Origin: Muribaculaceae bacterium
Lineage (GTDB): Bacteria > Bacteroidota > Bacteroidia > Bacteroidales > Muribaculaceae
Length of the DNA stretch: 64,000 nt
Direction of reading: 5' to 3'
Assembly: GCA_017454355.1 (NCBI GenBank)
Contig: JAFTDD010000086.1
Span: 1-64,000, forward strand
The notes beneath the pieces were generated by a model. The model saw only the letters and a list, made by a program, of their open reading frames with translations, did no database searches and had not been told where the DNA came from. Shown one piece after another: positions 1 through 10,400 of the stretch (its first letter is position 1; the number at the start of each line of letters is the position of its first letter). Made by a program: the position numbers and the translations under genes.

Positions 1-107
1 TGATTATGAATTATGAATTATGAAGTATGAATTAAAAAAATGTTGTAACTTTGCAAACTCAATTCCACAACAATGCATGATTATGAATTATGCATTATGA
101 ATTAAGA
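1..107. repeat. ATGAATT-type short intergenic repeat
   Basis: Overlapping copies of the word ATTATGAATTATG(A/C) run through this AT-rich leader and are interrupted by the mraY promoter. The same words occur in the opposite orientation at 1770-1816. The repeat is rich in stop codons in all frames. Function is unknown. Confidence 0.6.
46..53 (+). promoter_or_regulatory. Bacteroidetes -7 box for mraY
   Basis: TAACTTTG matches the Bacteroidetes TAnnTTTG -7 element and lies 64 bases before the mraY start. No convincing -33 TTTG lies at the usual distance, because that stretch is the ATGAATT repeat. It suggests mraY can be transcribed independently of upstream mur genes. Confidence 0.6.
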
Positions 108-116
108 ATTTAAGAA

Positions 117-1382
117 ATGCTTTACTATCTGTTCCACTGGTTAGAACAATATGACGTGCCGGGAGCACGCCTGTTCGAGTACCTGACTTTCCGGTCGGGC
201 TTTGCCTTTGTGCTGGCTCTGTTCATCGGCATCTTTATCGGCAAAGACATCATCAACCGCCTGCGTGCCAAGCAGATGCACGACCAGGAGCGTGACGAGG
301 GCATGGGTGGCAACCCCACCAAGCAGGGAACGCCCACGATGGGTGGCATCATCATCATCATCTCGCTGCTGGTGCCGTGCCTCTTGCTTGGAAAACTCGA
401 CAACATCTACATGCTGCTGATGCTCGTGAGCACCGTCTGGTGTGGCGCGCTGGGGTTTGCCGACGACTACGACAAGATTTTCAACCACCACAAGGATGGC
501 ATCAAGGGCAAATGGAAAATCGTGGGACAAGTGGGCCTTGGCCTGATTGTGGGCATCACGATGTGGTTTAACAGCAACATACTCATCCACGAGAACGTGA
601 GCGTGACCAACCGCGTGACGGCTGAGCAGGAGGTGGTTCACAAGACCGAGGCGAGCAAGGCCCCCAAGAGCACAATCCCGTTCATCAAGAACCACAACTT
701 CGACTATTCCTACTTCTTCCGCTGGACCGGCGAACACGCCACGGCGTGCGGCTGGGCGCTGTTTGTGCTGGTGGCAATCTTTGTGGTGGCCGCCGTCAGT
801 AACGGCGCCAACCTCACCGACGGCGTGGACGGCCTGGCAACGGGCATCAGCGCCATCAACATGGTGGCACTGGCCATCATGTGTTACTTGGGCGGCAACG
901 TGATTTACTCGGGCTACCTCGACATCATGTATATTCCCGGCAGTGGCGAACTGTTTGTGTTCGCCGCCGCATTTATCGGCGCCACCATCGGTTTCCTGTG
1001 GTACAATACCCACCCGGCGCAGGTGTTCATGGGCGACACCGGCAGCCTGATGCTGGGCGGCAACATTGCCGTGTTTGCCCTGCTCATCCGCAAGGAGTGG
1101 CTCCTGCCGCTGCTGTGTGGCATCTATGTGGTGTGGGCCTTGAGCGACATCCTGCAGGTGAGGGTGCGCAAGTGGCACCTGGCTCACGGCAAGGGTGACG
1201 TGCGCTTGTTGAAGATGGCGCCGTTGCACCACCACTTCATCGTCAGGAACGAGAAAATCAAGTGGGATTACCTCATCAAGCGGCCCGGCAATCCGATACC
1301 GGAAGAGAAATTTGTGATGCGCGTCTTCCTCGTCGCCATCATGCTCGCCGCCTTGACATTTGTAACCCTGAAGATTCGTTAA
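117..1382 (+). CDS. mraY: Phospho-N-acetylmuramoyl-pentapeptide-transferase MraY
   Basis: MraY transfers phospho-MurNAc-pentapeptide from its UDP carrier to undecaprenyl phosphate, making lipid I at the inner face of the cytoplasmic membrane. The 421-residue protein is a multi-pass membrane protein with the family signatures: ADDYDK near residue 115, NLTDGVDGL near 232, FMGDTGS near 304 and the PLHHHF histidine motif near 369. A hydrophilic insert near residues 150-195 makes it longer than the E. coli enzyme, which is usual for Bacteroidetes. The next gene is not murD, so the usual mraY-murD-ftsW-murG order is broken here. Start chosen at the ATG giving the normal N-terminal hydrophobic segment. 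Confidence 0.97.
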   Translation: MLYYLFHWLEQYDVPGARLFEYLTFRSGFAFVLALFIGIFIGKDIINRLRAKQMHDQERDEGMGGNPTKQGTPTMGGIIIIISLLVPCLLLGKLDNIYMLLMLVSTVWCGALGFADDYDKIFNHHKDGIKGKWKIVGQVGLGLIVGITMWFNSNILIHENVSVTNRVTAEQEVVHKTEASKAPKSTIPFIKNHNFDYSYFFRWTGEHATACGWALFVLVAIFVVAAVSNGANLTDGVDGLATGISAINMVALAIMCYLGGNVIYSGYLDIMYIPGSGELFVFAAAFIGATIGFLWYNTHPAQVFMGDTGSLMLGGNIAVFALLIRKEWLLPLLCGIYVVWALSDILQVRVRKWHLAHGKGDVRLLKMAPLHHHFIVRNEKIKWDYLIKRPGNPIPEEKFVMRVFLVAIMLAALTFVTLKIR

Positions 1383-1419
1383 TAATTTACGGTTTTTTGT
1401 TATAATTCACCATTGAGGA

Positions 1420-1779
1420 ATGGGACGGACGTCGCTGCGTGAGCGCCTCTCGGCATGGGTGTTGCTGTTGGCATTTGTGCCGATGGCGATGCTGTCGTTG
1501 GCTCACACCCACCACGTGGCCGACGTCGCCGCCATGGCTTGTGACGACTGTTATGGCCACCCGGCGGCTCACCATGCCCATGTGACGGTCGAGGACCTTG
1601 CCGGGCTGGACCACTGCGTGCTGCACCAGTTGGCGAGCGTTCCTTTCGTCGCCCTCGAGGCACCGCGTGTGGCGGTGCCCCGCGTGGTGGCCGCAACGGT
1701 CACTTTCGCGTTTGTCGCGCGCTTGTGTGAGCCGGGGCGCGGCATGTCGTGCTTGAGAGGACCACCGAATAATGCATAA
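1420..1779 (+). CDS. Small His/Cys-rich exported protein, probable metal handling
   Basis: A 119-residue protein with an N-terminal hydrophobic segment (residues about 11-27) followed by clustered potential metal ligands: HTHH, CDDC, a run of histidines (HPAAHHAH) and DHCVLHQ. A second hydrophobic stretch lies near residues 85-105. It resembles the small DUF6769/DUF2946-like proteins that Bacteroidetes encode just before TonB receptors; that family link is from memory of the pattern, not a search. It starts 37 bases after mraY, has GAGG upstream of its ATG, and precedes the TonB receptor, so a role in metal sensing or delivery is inferred. The last residues run into an intergenic repeat. Confidence 0.6.
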   Translation: MGRTSLRERLSAWVLLLAFVPMAMLSLAHTHHVADVAAMACDDCYGHPAAHHAHVTVEDLAGLDHCVLHQLASVPFVALEAPRVAVPRVVAATVTFAFVARLCEPGRGMSCLRGPPNNA

Positions 1780-1890
1780 TTCATAATGCATAATTCATAA
1801 TGCATAATTCATAATTTTCTCAGAACTCTCAGATTTCTTAGAACTCTCAGATTTCTTAGAACTCTCAGATTTCTTAGAACTCTCACAACC
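1770..1890. repeat. ATGCATAATTC repeat followed by an 18-20 bp tandem repeat
   Basis: First come three copies of ATGCATAATTCATA (1770-1816), the reverse of the repeat before mraY. Then the unit TTAGAACTCTCAGATTTC is repeated about three and a half times up to 1890, just before the TonB receptor. Related AAGAACTCTAAGAATTCT words occur at the end of rnr and after polA. Confidence 0.7.
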
Positions 1891-1914
1891 AATCATCAAG
1901 CACGACTATTCAAA

Positions 1915-4035
1915 ATGAAAACATTTAACATGACTATATCGGTCATGGCCATCTCTTGCGCCATGACCGCTGCCGCCCATATCAACTCGAGCGACAGCAC
2001 CACGACGGTCGTCGACTCGACCGACGTCTTTTTCCGCCACCTGCAGTTGCAGGAGGTTGTTGTGATGGGTCCCGCCGGCGAGGTGCGCCTCAAGGACGCG
2101 CCGGTCCACGTGGGCGTGATCGCCGGCCGAGAGTTGCAGTCCACCGCGGGCAGCAACATCATCGACGCCGTGGCCATCACCACGCCCGGCGTGAGCCAGG
2201 TGACCACCGGCGCCGGCATCAGCAAGCCCGTCATCCGCGGCTTGGGTTATAACCGCATCGTCACCGTGGTGGACGGCATCCGTCAAGAAGGCCAGCAATG
2301 GGGCGACGAGCACGGCATCGAGGTCGACGGCGAGGCCGTGGGCAGCGTGGAGGTGCTCAAGGGGCCCGGCAGCCTGATGTACGGCAGCGACGCCATCGCC
2401 GGCGTCCTCAAACTCAAGCCGTGGCGCACCCCCGCCATAGGCCGGCAGCGCGTGGACATCAACACCGAGTATCAGACCAATAGCCGCACCGTGGGCACGT
2501 CGGCACGCTATGCCGGCAATATGGGCGGCATCGTGTGGGACTGGCGGTGGAGCGGACGCTGGGCGCAGGAATACGGCAACCGGCGCGACGGCCGAGTGCC
2601 GGGTTCGCAGTTCCGCCAGCAGGCAGCGGGTGGCCTGCTGGGCATCAACCGCTCGTGGGGACACACCCACTTGAAAATGTCTATCTATAGCCTCACGCCG
2701 TCGATTGTGGAGGGTGAGCGCGACGGTGAGACCGGCCAACTGGAGTGTGCCTACGGCACGCCGGGCACCTTCCGCCATCAACTGCCGTTCCAACGCGTGC
2801 AGCACTATAAGGCCACAATCGACCAGGCACTCTACTTTGGCCACGACCGCTTAGACTTCCTCTTGGCCTACCAGCAGAACCGCCGACGCGAGTATGAGGA
2901 AAGCGCCGACGAGCCGGGCCTGCAGATGCGCCTCCACACCGTCAACTACAATGTGGCTTATCAACTCAACCGCCACGACGTGTGGCGAGCATCGGCCGGC
3001 GTGAACGGTATGTGGCAGCGCAACATCAACAGTGGCGACGAGATGCTCATTCCGGACTATCGGCTGTTTGACTTCGGCGTCTTCGCCACCGCCGCGCGCG
3101 ACTGGGAGGCGGTGTCGCTCAGCGGCGGCCTGCGATACGACCACCGCCACATGAGTTTCAACGCGTTGGAGCCGGCCGGCGGCATGCGTCACGGCCTCAA
3201 CTTCAACGGAGTGACCGGCAGCGTGGGCGCCGTGTGGCACGCGGCACGAGGATTGAACCTGCGGCTCAACGCGGCACGAGGCTTCCGCTCACCGAATATC
3301 AGCGAACTCGCCTCCCACGGCGTACACGAGGGCAGCCAACGCTACGAGGTGGGAGACGTGAGCCTGAAAGCCGAGCACAGTTTCCAGGTGGATCTGGGTG
3401 CCGATTACGCCAACAGTTATGTGGAGGCCGAATTGTCGCTTTTCTATAACCGCATCGCCAATTACACCTACTCGCGCCGCATCGACGAAATCTACGAGTC
3501 ATATTTTGACACTTACGCCTACGTGCAGGGCACGGCCAGCCTGCTCGGCGGCGAGGCGCGAGTGGACGTCCACCCAATTCACAGCCTGCACATCGGCATG
3601 TCGCTCGCCATGGTGGACGCGCGCCTGCTGCACCAGCCGGCCGAGAGCCGTTACTTGCCGCTGACGCCGGCCACACGCTGGCGCTCGGACGTGAAATTTG
3701 AGTTCAACCACCACGGACGCGTGTTCTGCAACACCTACGTCGCCCTCGGCGTGGACCACACGTTCCGCCAGAACCACTACTATGCCGCCGGAGGCACCGA
3801 GACCGCCACACCGGCCTACACGCTGCTCGAGGCAAGCGTCGGCACCGACATCAACGTGCGCGGCCGCCACATCGCCACACTTCGCATCATCGGCAGCAAC
3901 CTCACCGACAAGGTCTATCAGAGCCACCTCAGCCGACTGAAATACACCGCTGTAAACAACGTCACCGGCGAGCGCGGCATCGCCGCCCCCGGCCGCAACA
4001 TCACCTTCAAACTCTCCTTCCCCCTCGAGTGGTAG
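1915..4035 (+). CDS. TonB-dependent outer membrane receptor
   Basis: A 706-residue outer membrane active transporter. A signal peptide (cleavage near AAA-H, residue 21) is followed by a short region with a TonB-box-like LQEVVVMG near residue 44, a plug domain (residues about 55-165, with VVDGIRQEGQQWGDEHG and VEVLKGPGSLMYGSDAIAGV) and a long beta-barrel ending in an aromatic residue (PLEW). There is no SusC-type N-terminal carboxypeptidase-like domain and no SusD partner, so a metal, haem or cofactor substrate is more likely than glycans. The His/Cys-rich gene just upstream supports a metal. A clear terminator follows at 4095-4139. Confidence 0.88.
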   Translation: MKTFNMTISVMAISCAMTAAAHINSSDSTTTVVDSTDVFFRHLQLQEVVVMGPAGEVRLKDAPVHVGVIAGRELQSTAGSNIIDAVAITTPGVSQVTTGAGISKPVIRGLGYNRIVTVVDGIRQEGQQWGDEHGIEVDGEAVGSVEVLKGPGSLMYGSDAIAGVLKLKPWRTPAIGRQRVDINTEYQTNSRTVGTSARYAGNMGGIVWDWRWSGRWAQEYGNRRDGRVPGSQFRQQAAGGLLGINRSWGHTHLKMSIYSLTPSIVEGERDGETGQLECAYGTPGTFRHQLPFQRVQHYKATIDQALYFGHDRLDFLLAYQQNRRREYEESADEPGLQMRLHTVNYNVAYQLNRHDVWRASAGVNGMWQRNINSGDEMLIPDYRLFDFGVFATAARDWEAVSLSGGLRYDHRHMSFNALEPAGGMRHGLNFNGVTGSVGAVWHAARGLNLRLNAARGFRSPNISELASHGVHEGSQRYEVGDVSLKAEHSFQVDLGADYANSYVEAELSLFYNRIANYTYSRRIDEIYESYFDTYAYVQGTASLLGGEARVDVHPIHSLHIGMSLAMVDARLLHQPAESRYLPLTPATRWRSDVKFEFNHHGRVFCNTYVALGVDHTFRQNHYYAAGGTETATPAYTLLEASVGTDINVRGRHIATLRIIGSNLTDKVYQSHLSRLKYTAVNNVTGERGIAAPGRNITFKLSFPLEW

Positions 4036-4094
4036 CCCCCTCAATTTAACCACCCACGCCGCCGCGAGGGGAACCCTCTCCCAAAAACGACAAT

Positions 4095-4139
4095 AAAGAC
4101 AATACGGACAAAACCTGAATTGTCCATATTGTCTTTTTT
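4095..4139 (+). terminator. Rho-independent terminator of the TonB receptor gene
   Basis: AAAGACAATA pairs with TATTGTCTTT and GGACAA with TTGTCC, giving a long stem with a small loop that ends in a T-run. It lies about 60 bases after the TonB receptor stop codon. Confidence 0.85.
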
Positions 4140-4182
4140 GTCTTCAAAGTAATCACGTTATTATCAGATAGCGATAAAGAGT

Positions 4183-4213
4183 GAGGGCGGAGCCGCGTTG
4201 CGGTTCCGCCCTC
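4183..4213 (-). terminator. Hairpin after the tRNA gene
   Basis: A 14-bp GC-rich stem (GAGGGCGGAGCCGC with its complement, one wobble) with a 3-base loop lies 13 bases downstream of the tRNA on the minus strand. The following minus-strand sequence is only moderately T-rich, so terminator function is likely but not certain. Confidence 0.55.
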
Positions 4214-4226
4214 GAGGTTGGAGGGG

Positions 4227-4301
4227 TGGGTGCTACCTGATTCGAACAGGTGACCTCCTCCCTGTCAAGGAGGCGCTCTAAACCAGCTGAGCTAAGTACC
4301 C
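4227..4301 (-). tRNA. tRNA-Val(GAC)
   Basis: Read on the minus strand: acceptor GGGTACT pairs with AGCACCC (one A-C mismatch at position 5), the D arm has AGCTCAGCTGGTTTAGAGC, the anticodon arm is CCTCC-TTGACAG-GGAGG with anticodon GAC, and the T arm is ACCTG-TTCGAAT-CAGGT. The discriminator is A. CCA is not encoded. GAC reads valine codon GUC. The 75-base length is normal. Confidence 0.95.
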
Positions 4302-4326
4302 ATCATGTGTTGCTCTATTGCGGGTG

Positions 4327-4357
4327 CAAAGGTACAACATTTTTTTTAACCACCAAA
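4327..4357 (-). promoter_or_regulatory. Promoter of tRNA-Val
   Basis: On the minus strand TTTG (4354-4357) is separated by 19 bases from TACCTTTG (4327-4334), matching the Bacteroidetes sigma consensus. It lies about 25 bases upstream of the tRNA 5' end. Confidence 0.8.
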
Positions 4358-4402
4358 ATTTTTTCGCACTTTTTTAACATTTTGAAGATTATTGAACATT
4401 AT

Positions 4403-4474
4403 TGAACATGAATTACCATGAAACTATAGTTCCCGTTCGGTCGCGAACTAAAGTTCCATGGTAACTCGCGTTCA
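4403..4474. repeat. Long imperfect palindrome after the giant surface protein gene
   Basis: The outer arms TGAACATGAATTACCATG and its near complement enclose further pairing AAACTATAGTTC / GAACTAAAGTTC with a small centre. The whole could fold into a stem of about 30 bp. It sits just beyond the stop codon of the minus-strand gene ending at 4500, so it may act as a transcript 3' end, though no clear T-run follows. Confidence 0.6.
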
Positions 4475-4499
4475 ATAAAATAGCGGTGTCAAATCATGG

Positions 4500-7400
4500 C
4501 TACTTCTTGACAAAGGTGCGGCTCCAAGTAGTACCGCCGGTCTCAATCGATAACACATATACGCCGCTGTCGAGGCGCGACACGTCGATGCCGTTGCTCA
4601 CGTCGGTGTCGTGCAACAGCACCATCTGTCGTCCGTTGACCGAACGCACGGTGAGGCGGTCGACATGTGCGGCTCCGTCGATGTGCAGCACGTCGGTTGC
4701 GGGCACCGGGTAAAGTGTGAACGCTCCACCGTCGTCGATGCGTCCGATGCCGGTCTGATAGACGTTGAGCAGCAGCGGCGCGTCGGCCTGGGCTGTGCGG
4801 TTGCCGTTGAAGGCAAGGTGGGCGTCCGGAGCCCAGAGGTCGGCGTCGGCGGCCTTGTCGTAGAGGCGCAACTCAATCTCACTTTCCTCGACATCGCCAT
4901 GCACGGTGAGGTAGAACACACCATCGAGCACCGGCGCGGCACCACGGCACTCGCCGTCGATAAATGCTCCGATCCACGTGCCGTCGCTCACGGTCATGTT
5001 GGCGACAGAGGCGTTGACGGCCATGTTGTCGGGATACTTATACGGGTCATAACTCCACGGCGCGTCATCACGGCCGAGAGTTGCACGCGCCGCCACGCGG
5101 CTGCGCGTCGCCATGTGGGCCGCCGGGAAGCCGAACGACTTGGTGTCGGTGCTATAGTACATATATCCCGCGCCGAGTTCCATTGTCGTCAGGCTGCCGA
5201 TCCACTGCTGTCCGTCGTAGAGGGCAAAGGCGTCTTGTCCCTTGAGCACATCGCCGGCGGTGGCCGGGACGAGGGCGAAGGCGTCGGCAACGGTCAGTGC
5301 GTCGGTGGGCAGGTAGCCGAGCCAGTTCCAGCCCTGCGTGAGGGTGATGGTGGCGTCGTTGAGGGGCTCGCCGGTGAGGCTGTAGGCACCATCTGCGACC
5401 ATGTTCAGGCGATAGGAGCATTGAGGCTGCAAGGCCTGCAGAGCGCCATCCCAGTTGACCGCGCGCCGCGCTGTGCCTTCGCCGCCGCGCAGTTCGCGAC
5501 CAAGGTAGAGCGAGCCCAAGGCGTTGTTGATGTCGCCAAGGCTCTCGTCGGCCACGCCAAACGACAGCCAGTTCCAGCCGGCCTTGAGGTCATAGTCGAT
5601 GGTGACGCGCTCGATGGCGGCAAAGTGGGCCACGACATCGGTATTGCCGGTGACGGTCACTTCAATCTCCGCCTCGCTGCCGGCAGGCTCGCCGTTGACG
5701 GTCCAGCCGGTGAACTCGTGATACTGCGCCGGCACGGCTCGCAGGTTGAGACGGTCGCCATAGTTGCGCTTGCCGTTGCCGTCGCCCTCGATGATGCCAC
5801 CGTCGGGAAGGTCGGCACTCACTGTGACATCGTAGACGCTCTGCGAGAAGCGGGCCTCGATGGCTGTGAGCGGCGCGTCGAGGGTGAACGATGCGGTGGG
5901 CTCGGCCGCGACAAGGCGGCTGTCGCGGTACCATCCGGCGAAGTCAAATCCGGCGGCAGCCTCAGCCGTCAGGGTGAGTTCGCTGCCGTAGGGTCGGGTG
6001 CCACTCACGTCGGGCGTTACACTGCCGGCGTCGGCGGGGCTGACGATAACCTTATAGGCCACGGTGCCGTCAACGCGCTGGCTCCATCCCACCATCTTGC
6101 CGTTAAGGCCGTTGTAGCCTTCGGTGTCGGTAATACCCGCGGTGTGGACGGTGAGCACATAGTATCCGCTCTCGGCGGTGAGCGCGCTCAGGTCGAGCGT
6201 GAACACGTTCTCAGCCGTCTGAGCGATGGCAATAGGAGCCGTGTCGAGGTTTTCGCCCTCGCGGCGCAACTGCACGTCGGCCGCGGTGAACGTCGCGGCA
6301 TTGATGGGCTTGTTGAAGCGCACCGTGGCGGTCTGCACGGCAGCCATATTCATCGCCGTGGTTTCCATGCCCTCGATGGCCTCCACCTCGAGGACGGGCT
6401 GCGCGACCGGCGTCATAGTCACCGTATAGGTCTCGGTGGCAGCGGCCGGCTTGTCCATAATGTGGATGCGGTACTCGTATAGCGGGTCTTTGCCGTCGCG
6501 CAGGGTGCGGTCGGTGAGCCACACGTTGGCCACGGGCACCTCGGCGCCGTCGCTGTTGCGCACCACGCGCGTGACGGTTGCCGTGCCATGCATCGGGTCG
6601 ATGGCGTTGCCATATACCCAAGTGCCGGCGGCGTCGCTACGCAGCGTGACGTTCACTTGGCTCTCGCCGGCCACAGCGGCGGTCATGTCGGCCGGAGCCA
6701 CCGCCTCGGCATTGCCGTTGAGGGTGTAGAGGTGGTCGGGCGTGTCGTCGGCGTCCACATCGTCGTTGACGAGGAATGCCACCGCCTGCTCGACATCGAC
6801 GCCCTCATGGATGAGTTCGTGGATCGCGGCCTGCTTGACCAGACTCAGGTCCGGGTTGTTAAAGCCGGTCACGTGGTTCACTTCCACATCGTAACTCGTG
6901 AAGTGACCGAGCAGTGAACTCTTTAGGTACCACTGCGCCAGGGCATGGTCGCCGGCGGTAATCGTGCCGAAGTCGTTGACATACTTGTCGGACATCACCA
7001 GTCCGGCCTCCTTGCCGTTGAACAGAGCGAAGTCTATGAGCAGACCCTTCTCGTTCTCGGTGATGACGGGCTGCTGAGTGGTGATTTTGACGTTATTGGC
7101 ATCGCCGGCGCCGCGGTTGTTGATGAGCAGCGCGAACTCGGCGGGCAGCGACGGCTCGACGACATCGGCGGTGAGCGGGTCGTCGCCGAGGACGTCACGT
7201 TGCATGAAGTAGTCGAGGTAGAGTTGCGGGCAAGGACGCACGGTGAGCGTCTGCGGCGTGAGGGCGCGAGTGACTGCCAGGCCGGTGTACGGGTCAATGA
7301 ACGACACCGTTCCGCCGAAGGTGTAGGGCACGTCAGTCTCGGGAGCCGCCTTGTCGGTGGGGATATACTCCACGGTGGCGATGCCCGTCTTACCGGCGTC

Positions 7401-10400
7401 GAGCGTCCAACCGCTGCCCAGGGCCTCATTGCCGGTGAACGTGTCGAGCGACTTGGTGTGGATTTCCATCTTGTCGGCACCGGCGAGGTTGCCCTGCGGG
7501 TCGCGCACCTCGAGGTGCAGTTGGAAGTCCTCGATAGCTGTGCTCTCGTTGTTGTTCTTCACCGTGAGCGTGCCCAGGAAGGCCTGCCGCGTCAACGACA
7601 ACGTCTGCTTGAACTCCAGCGTTATCGTCGAGCAGACACTGCCCGTTCCGCCGGCATCTGAGATTGCTTGACTGAATTTATCACATTCTTTTGTTATTAA
7701 TTCATCAAAACCGGAGTAACCTAATCGTGTCAAAGAATTGTGAATATCGGCCAATTCCGTGGCTTCTTCATCATAGTTCTCTAGTGCAAAAGTATCTTCG
7801 ACCCTGTCATATTCACCTTTATAATATAGCAACGTATTATTCCACCTGCTGATGAATGACCGGGCAGTAGCCTCAGAGATATTCTCCGGACGGCACGATA
7901 TTATCGTGGCCAGAGCTTCTCCTTCAATTATTTCATTATCGCCATACTCGTTCATCAATTGAACAAATGTGCTCAGCTGAGTAGCATCGCAGTTGTTCCA
8001 GCTCTCGTCTCCATACATTTTGGCTCGTAGAGATTGACAAACATTAACAGCTCTATAATAAAGTCCTACATTGTCAAAGAATTCAACCACATATGATGGG
8101 TAAACTGTTTTGGTTTCATTGTCTCGCTTGTGATTCGTCCTGCCGCTGCCGCCACCGCCGCCTGACGGGGTCGAGTTGTCTGACAACCATTTGGCAACGA
8201 GGTCATTGACACCACAATCAAAATAAATATCACCCAAACTCATTACGCATGATGAAAATGGAATGGCTTCAAGAGTTGCCGCTCCCAAACAAGAGGCGGC
8301 AGCTTTTGCTATATCCCTTCCACTAGTGCTTTCGTGATTCATTATCGCATTTGTTGTATTATAGCCACATTCAAAAGCATCGTAAACCGCCTTGATTTCT
8401 TTCAACAGCTGGGAACCTGTCGCATACATTAATGCATCTACAATACATGATCCACCGGCTTTCAGCACAGCCAACAAACAGGGGTTGCATATGTTGATAT
8501 CATCATCATCAGACCATCCCGATGGGCCATCCCAACCACCTTCAATTCTCGGAGGATCTACAATAATGGGAGGGTCAATGATTACAGGAGGATCTACAAC
8601 TCTGATAACCGTAATTGATGGTTTCCCCTCACACTTAAGAACTCTCATGGAATGAGGGACATAAACCAACTTATTGTTCTCATCACATTCTATGGTATAG
8701 AAAACTTTAGATTTCACATGGCACTCTATGCCAAATATACTTATTCTTCTCGGAGCTTCCTCAAGAGGCTCGTTGTTGCGGGTTATCACTATAGGGATGA
8801 CTCTTGACTGGTTGGCCGCAAGGTCAAACTCACCCTCCCACATCGGCGTAAACGTGAACAACGGATGCTCGGGCAGCACCAGCTGCGCATTCTTGGCTGT
8901 TATCAATCCCTTGTTGACCACTGTTGCTTCAATCAAGATTGATTCTCCTGGACGCATATTATCACCATCAATGCTATTGGGCATATACAAATACACTTCG
9001 GGGCGCGGGACATTCGTCTCATAAGTCACGGTAGTGATAATTTCATATACATCCTCGACCTCAGTCTCCACTATATCATAACTTATTTCGATGCCGCTGT
9101 GGAAGATGAAGATATTTTCCACATTTTCGCGGCCCGGGTCGACGAGGACGGTCTTGGAGGCGCTGTCGTGGGCTTTCTCGGTGACGAGCACGTTGTAGTA
9201 GCCCTCGTTGAGGCTGACGGTGAAGCGGCCGTCGGCACCGGTCACGCCCTGCGCGATGATGGCGTTGGTGACCGGGTGCTGGATAGTCACGGTGGCACCG
9301 GCCACGTGCGGCTTCTCGGCGGTATAGTAGGTGTACTCGTCGGTGACATCGACTGTGAGCGTACCCATCGCGTCACTCACCATCTCAAACTCAAACGGCA
9401 TCGCCACGCCGGCACCACCCTCGCAGTTGATGCCGATGGTGCCCTTGGCAATCTGGCTCAGTTCCATTCCCTCGGCCGGAGCGAAGCGCAGCGCGACCGT
9501 GGTGCTCTCGTCAAAGGCGAGCGACGGCAGCGTGGCCGGGGTGAGCGAGGTAATGTAAGGCGGCAGCGACAACTCAATCGGGCCACTGGCTCCGCGTCCC
9601 ACATTATGAATGGTGAACTCCACATCGTGGGTGCCATCCTTGGGCACCGTCGTCTTGATGGACGTCAGGCTCGGCTCCAGTTTGGCGGTGGGCATGGCCG
9701 CGTAGCAGTAGAGCGTATAGGCCGTGGCCGCGCCCTCGGCATCGACAATCTCCAGTTTGACGGGTTGCCAGCCGTTATAAAGGTCGGGGGCGCCGTTGTC
9801 GGTTGCAGACGTGGCGTTCAGCGTGAAGGACAGCGAGCCCTGCGCTCCCCCGGCCAAAGTGGAAATAGTAGCGAAGTCGGTCGTGATATTGTCAGCGCCT
9901 TGCAGCACGTTGACGGTGATGCCGCTCTGGGCAAGCGAGCCCTTGTTGGCGATCTTGATTGAACCGGTGAACGGCTCGCCCACAGTCATCTGCGCCGTTT
10001 GATAACTCTCGGTCACCGCGAGGCCGTAGATGTCAAACTCGGTCTGCGCGTCCTTGACATTCTCTCCGGGATAGCAGGCTCCGGCGGTGAAGTGGCCCAT
10101 CTGTCCGGAAGCCGGCGTCCACGTGGCGGAGATATTGCCCGAGGCGTCGCTGACGGCCTCCACCGTTTGACGCAAGCCTCCGCTGATGACGTACACCTCG
10201 ACGGTCTGTCCGCCGATGAGGCGACCGGTGACGCGTCCGCTCAGGGTGACGGTCTCGCCGGGGGCGTAGGTCGCCTTGTCGGCGGTGACACTAACGGCGA
10301 ACTGCGGCAGCACCTCGGCGGTGGCTGTCGCCTCGTTGTTGGTATAGTTCAGTTCGGCGAACGCGCGTCCGCGGTTCACCACCACCTTGACGGTGTGGCT

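Noticed and set aside
4611..6482. Long plus-strand reading frame opposite the giant surface protein
   Set aside because: It is antisense to a clearly coding gene with signal peptide and sorting domain. High GC at third positions creates such open shadows, as also at 20794-22554, 36899-38818, 43435-45081 and 54910-56481.
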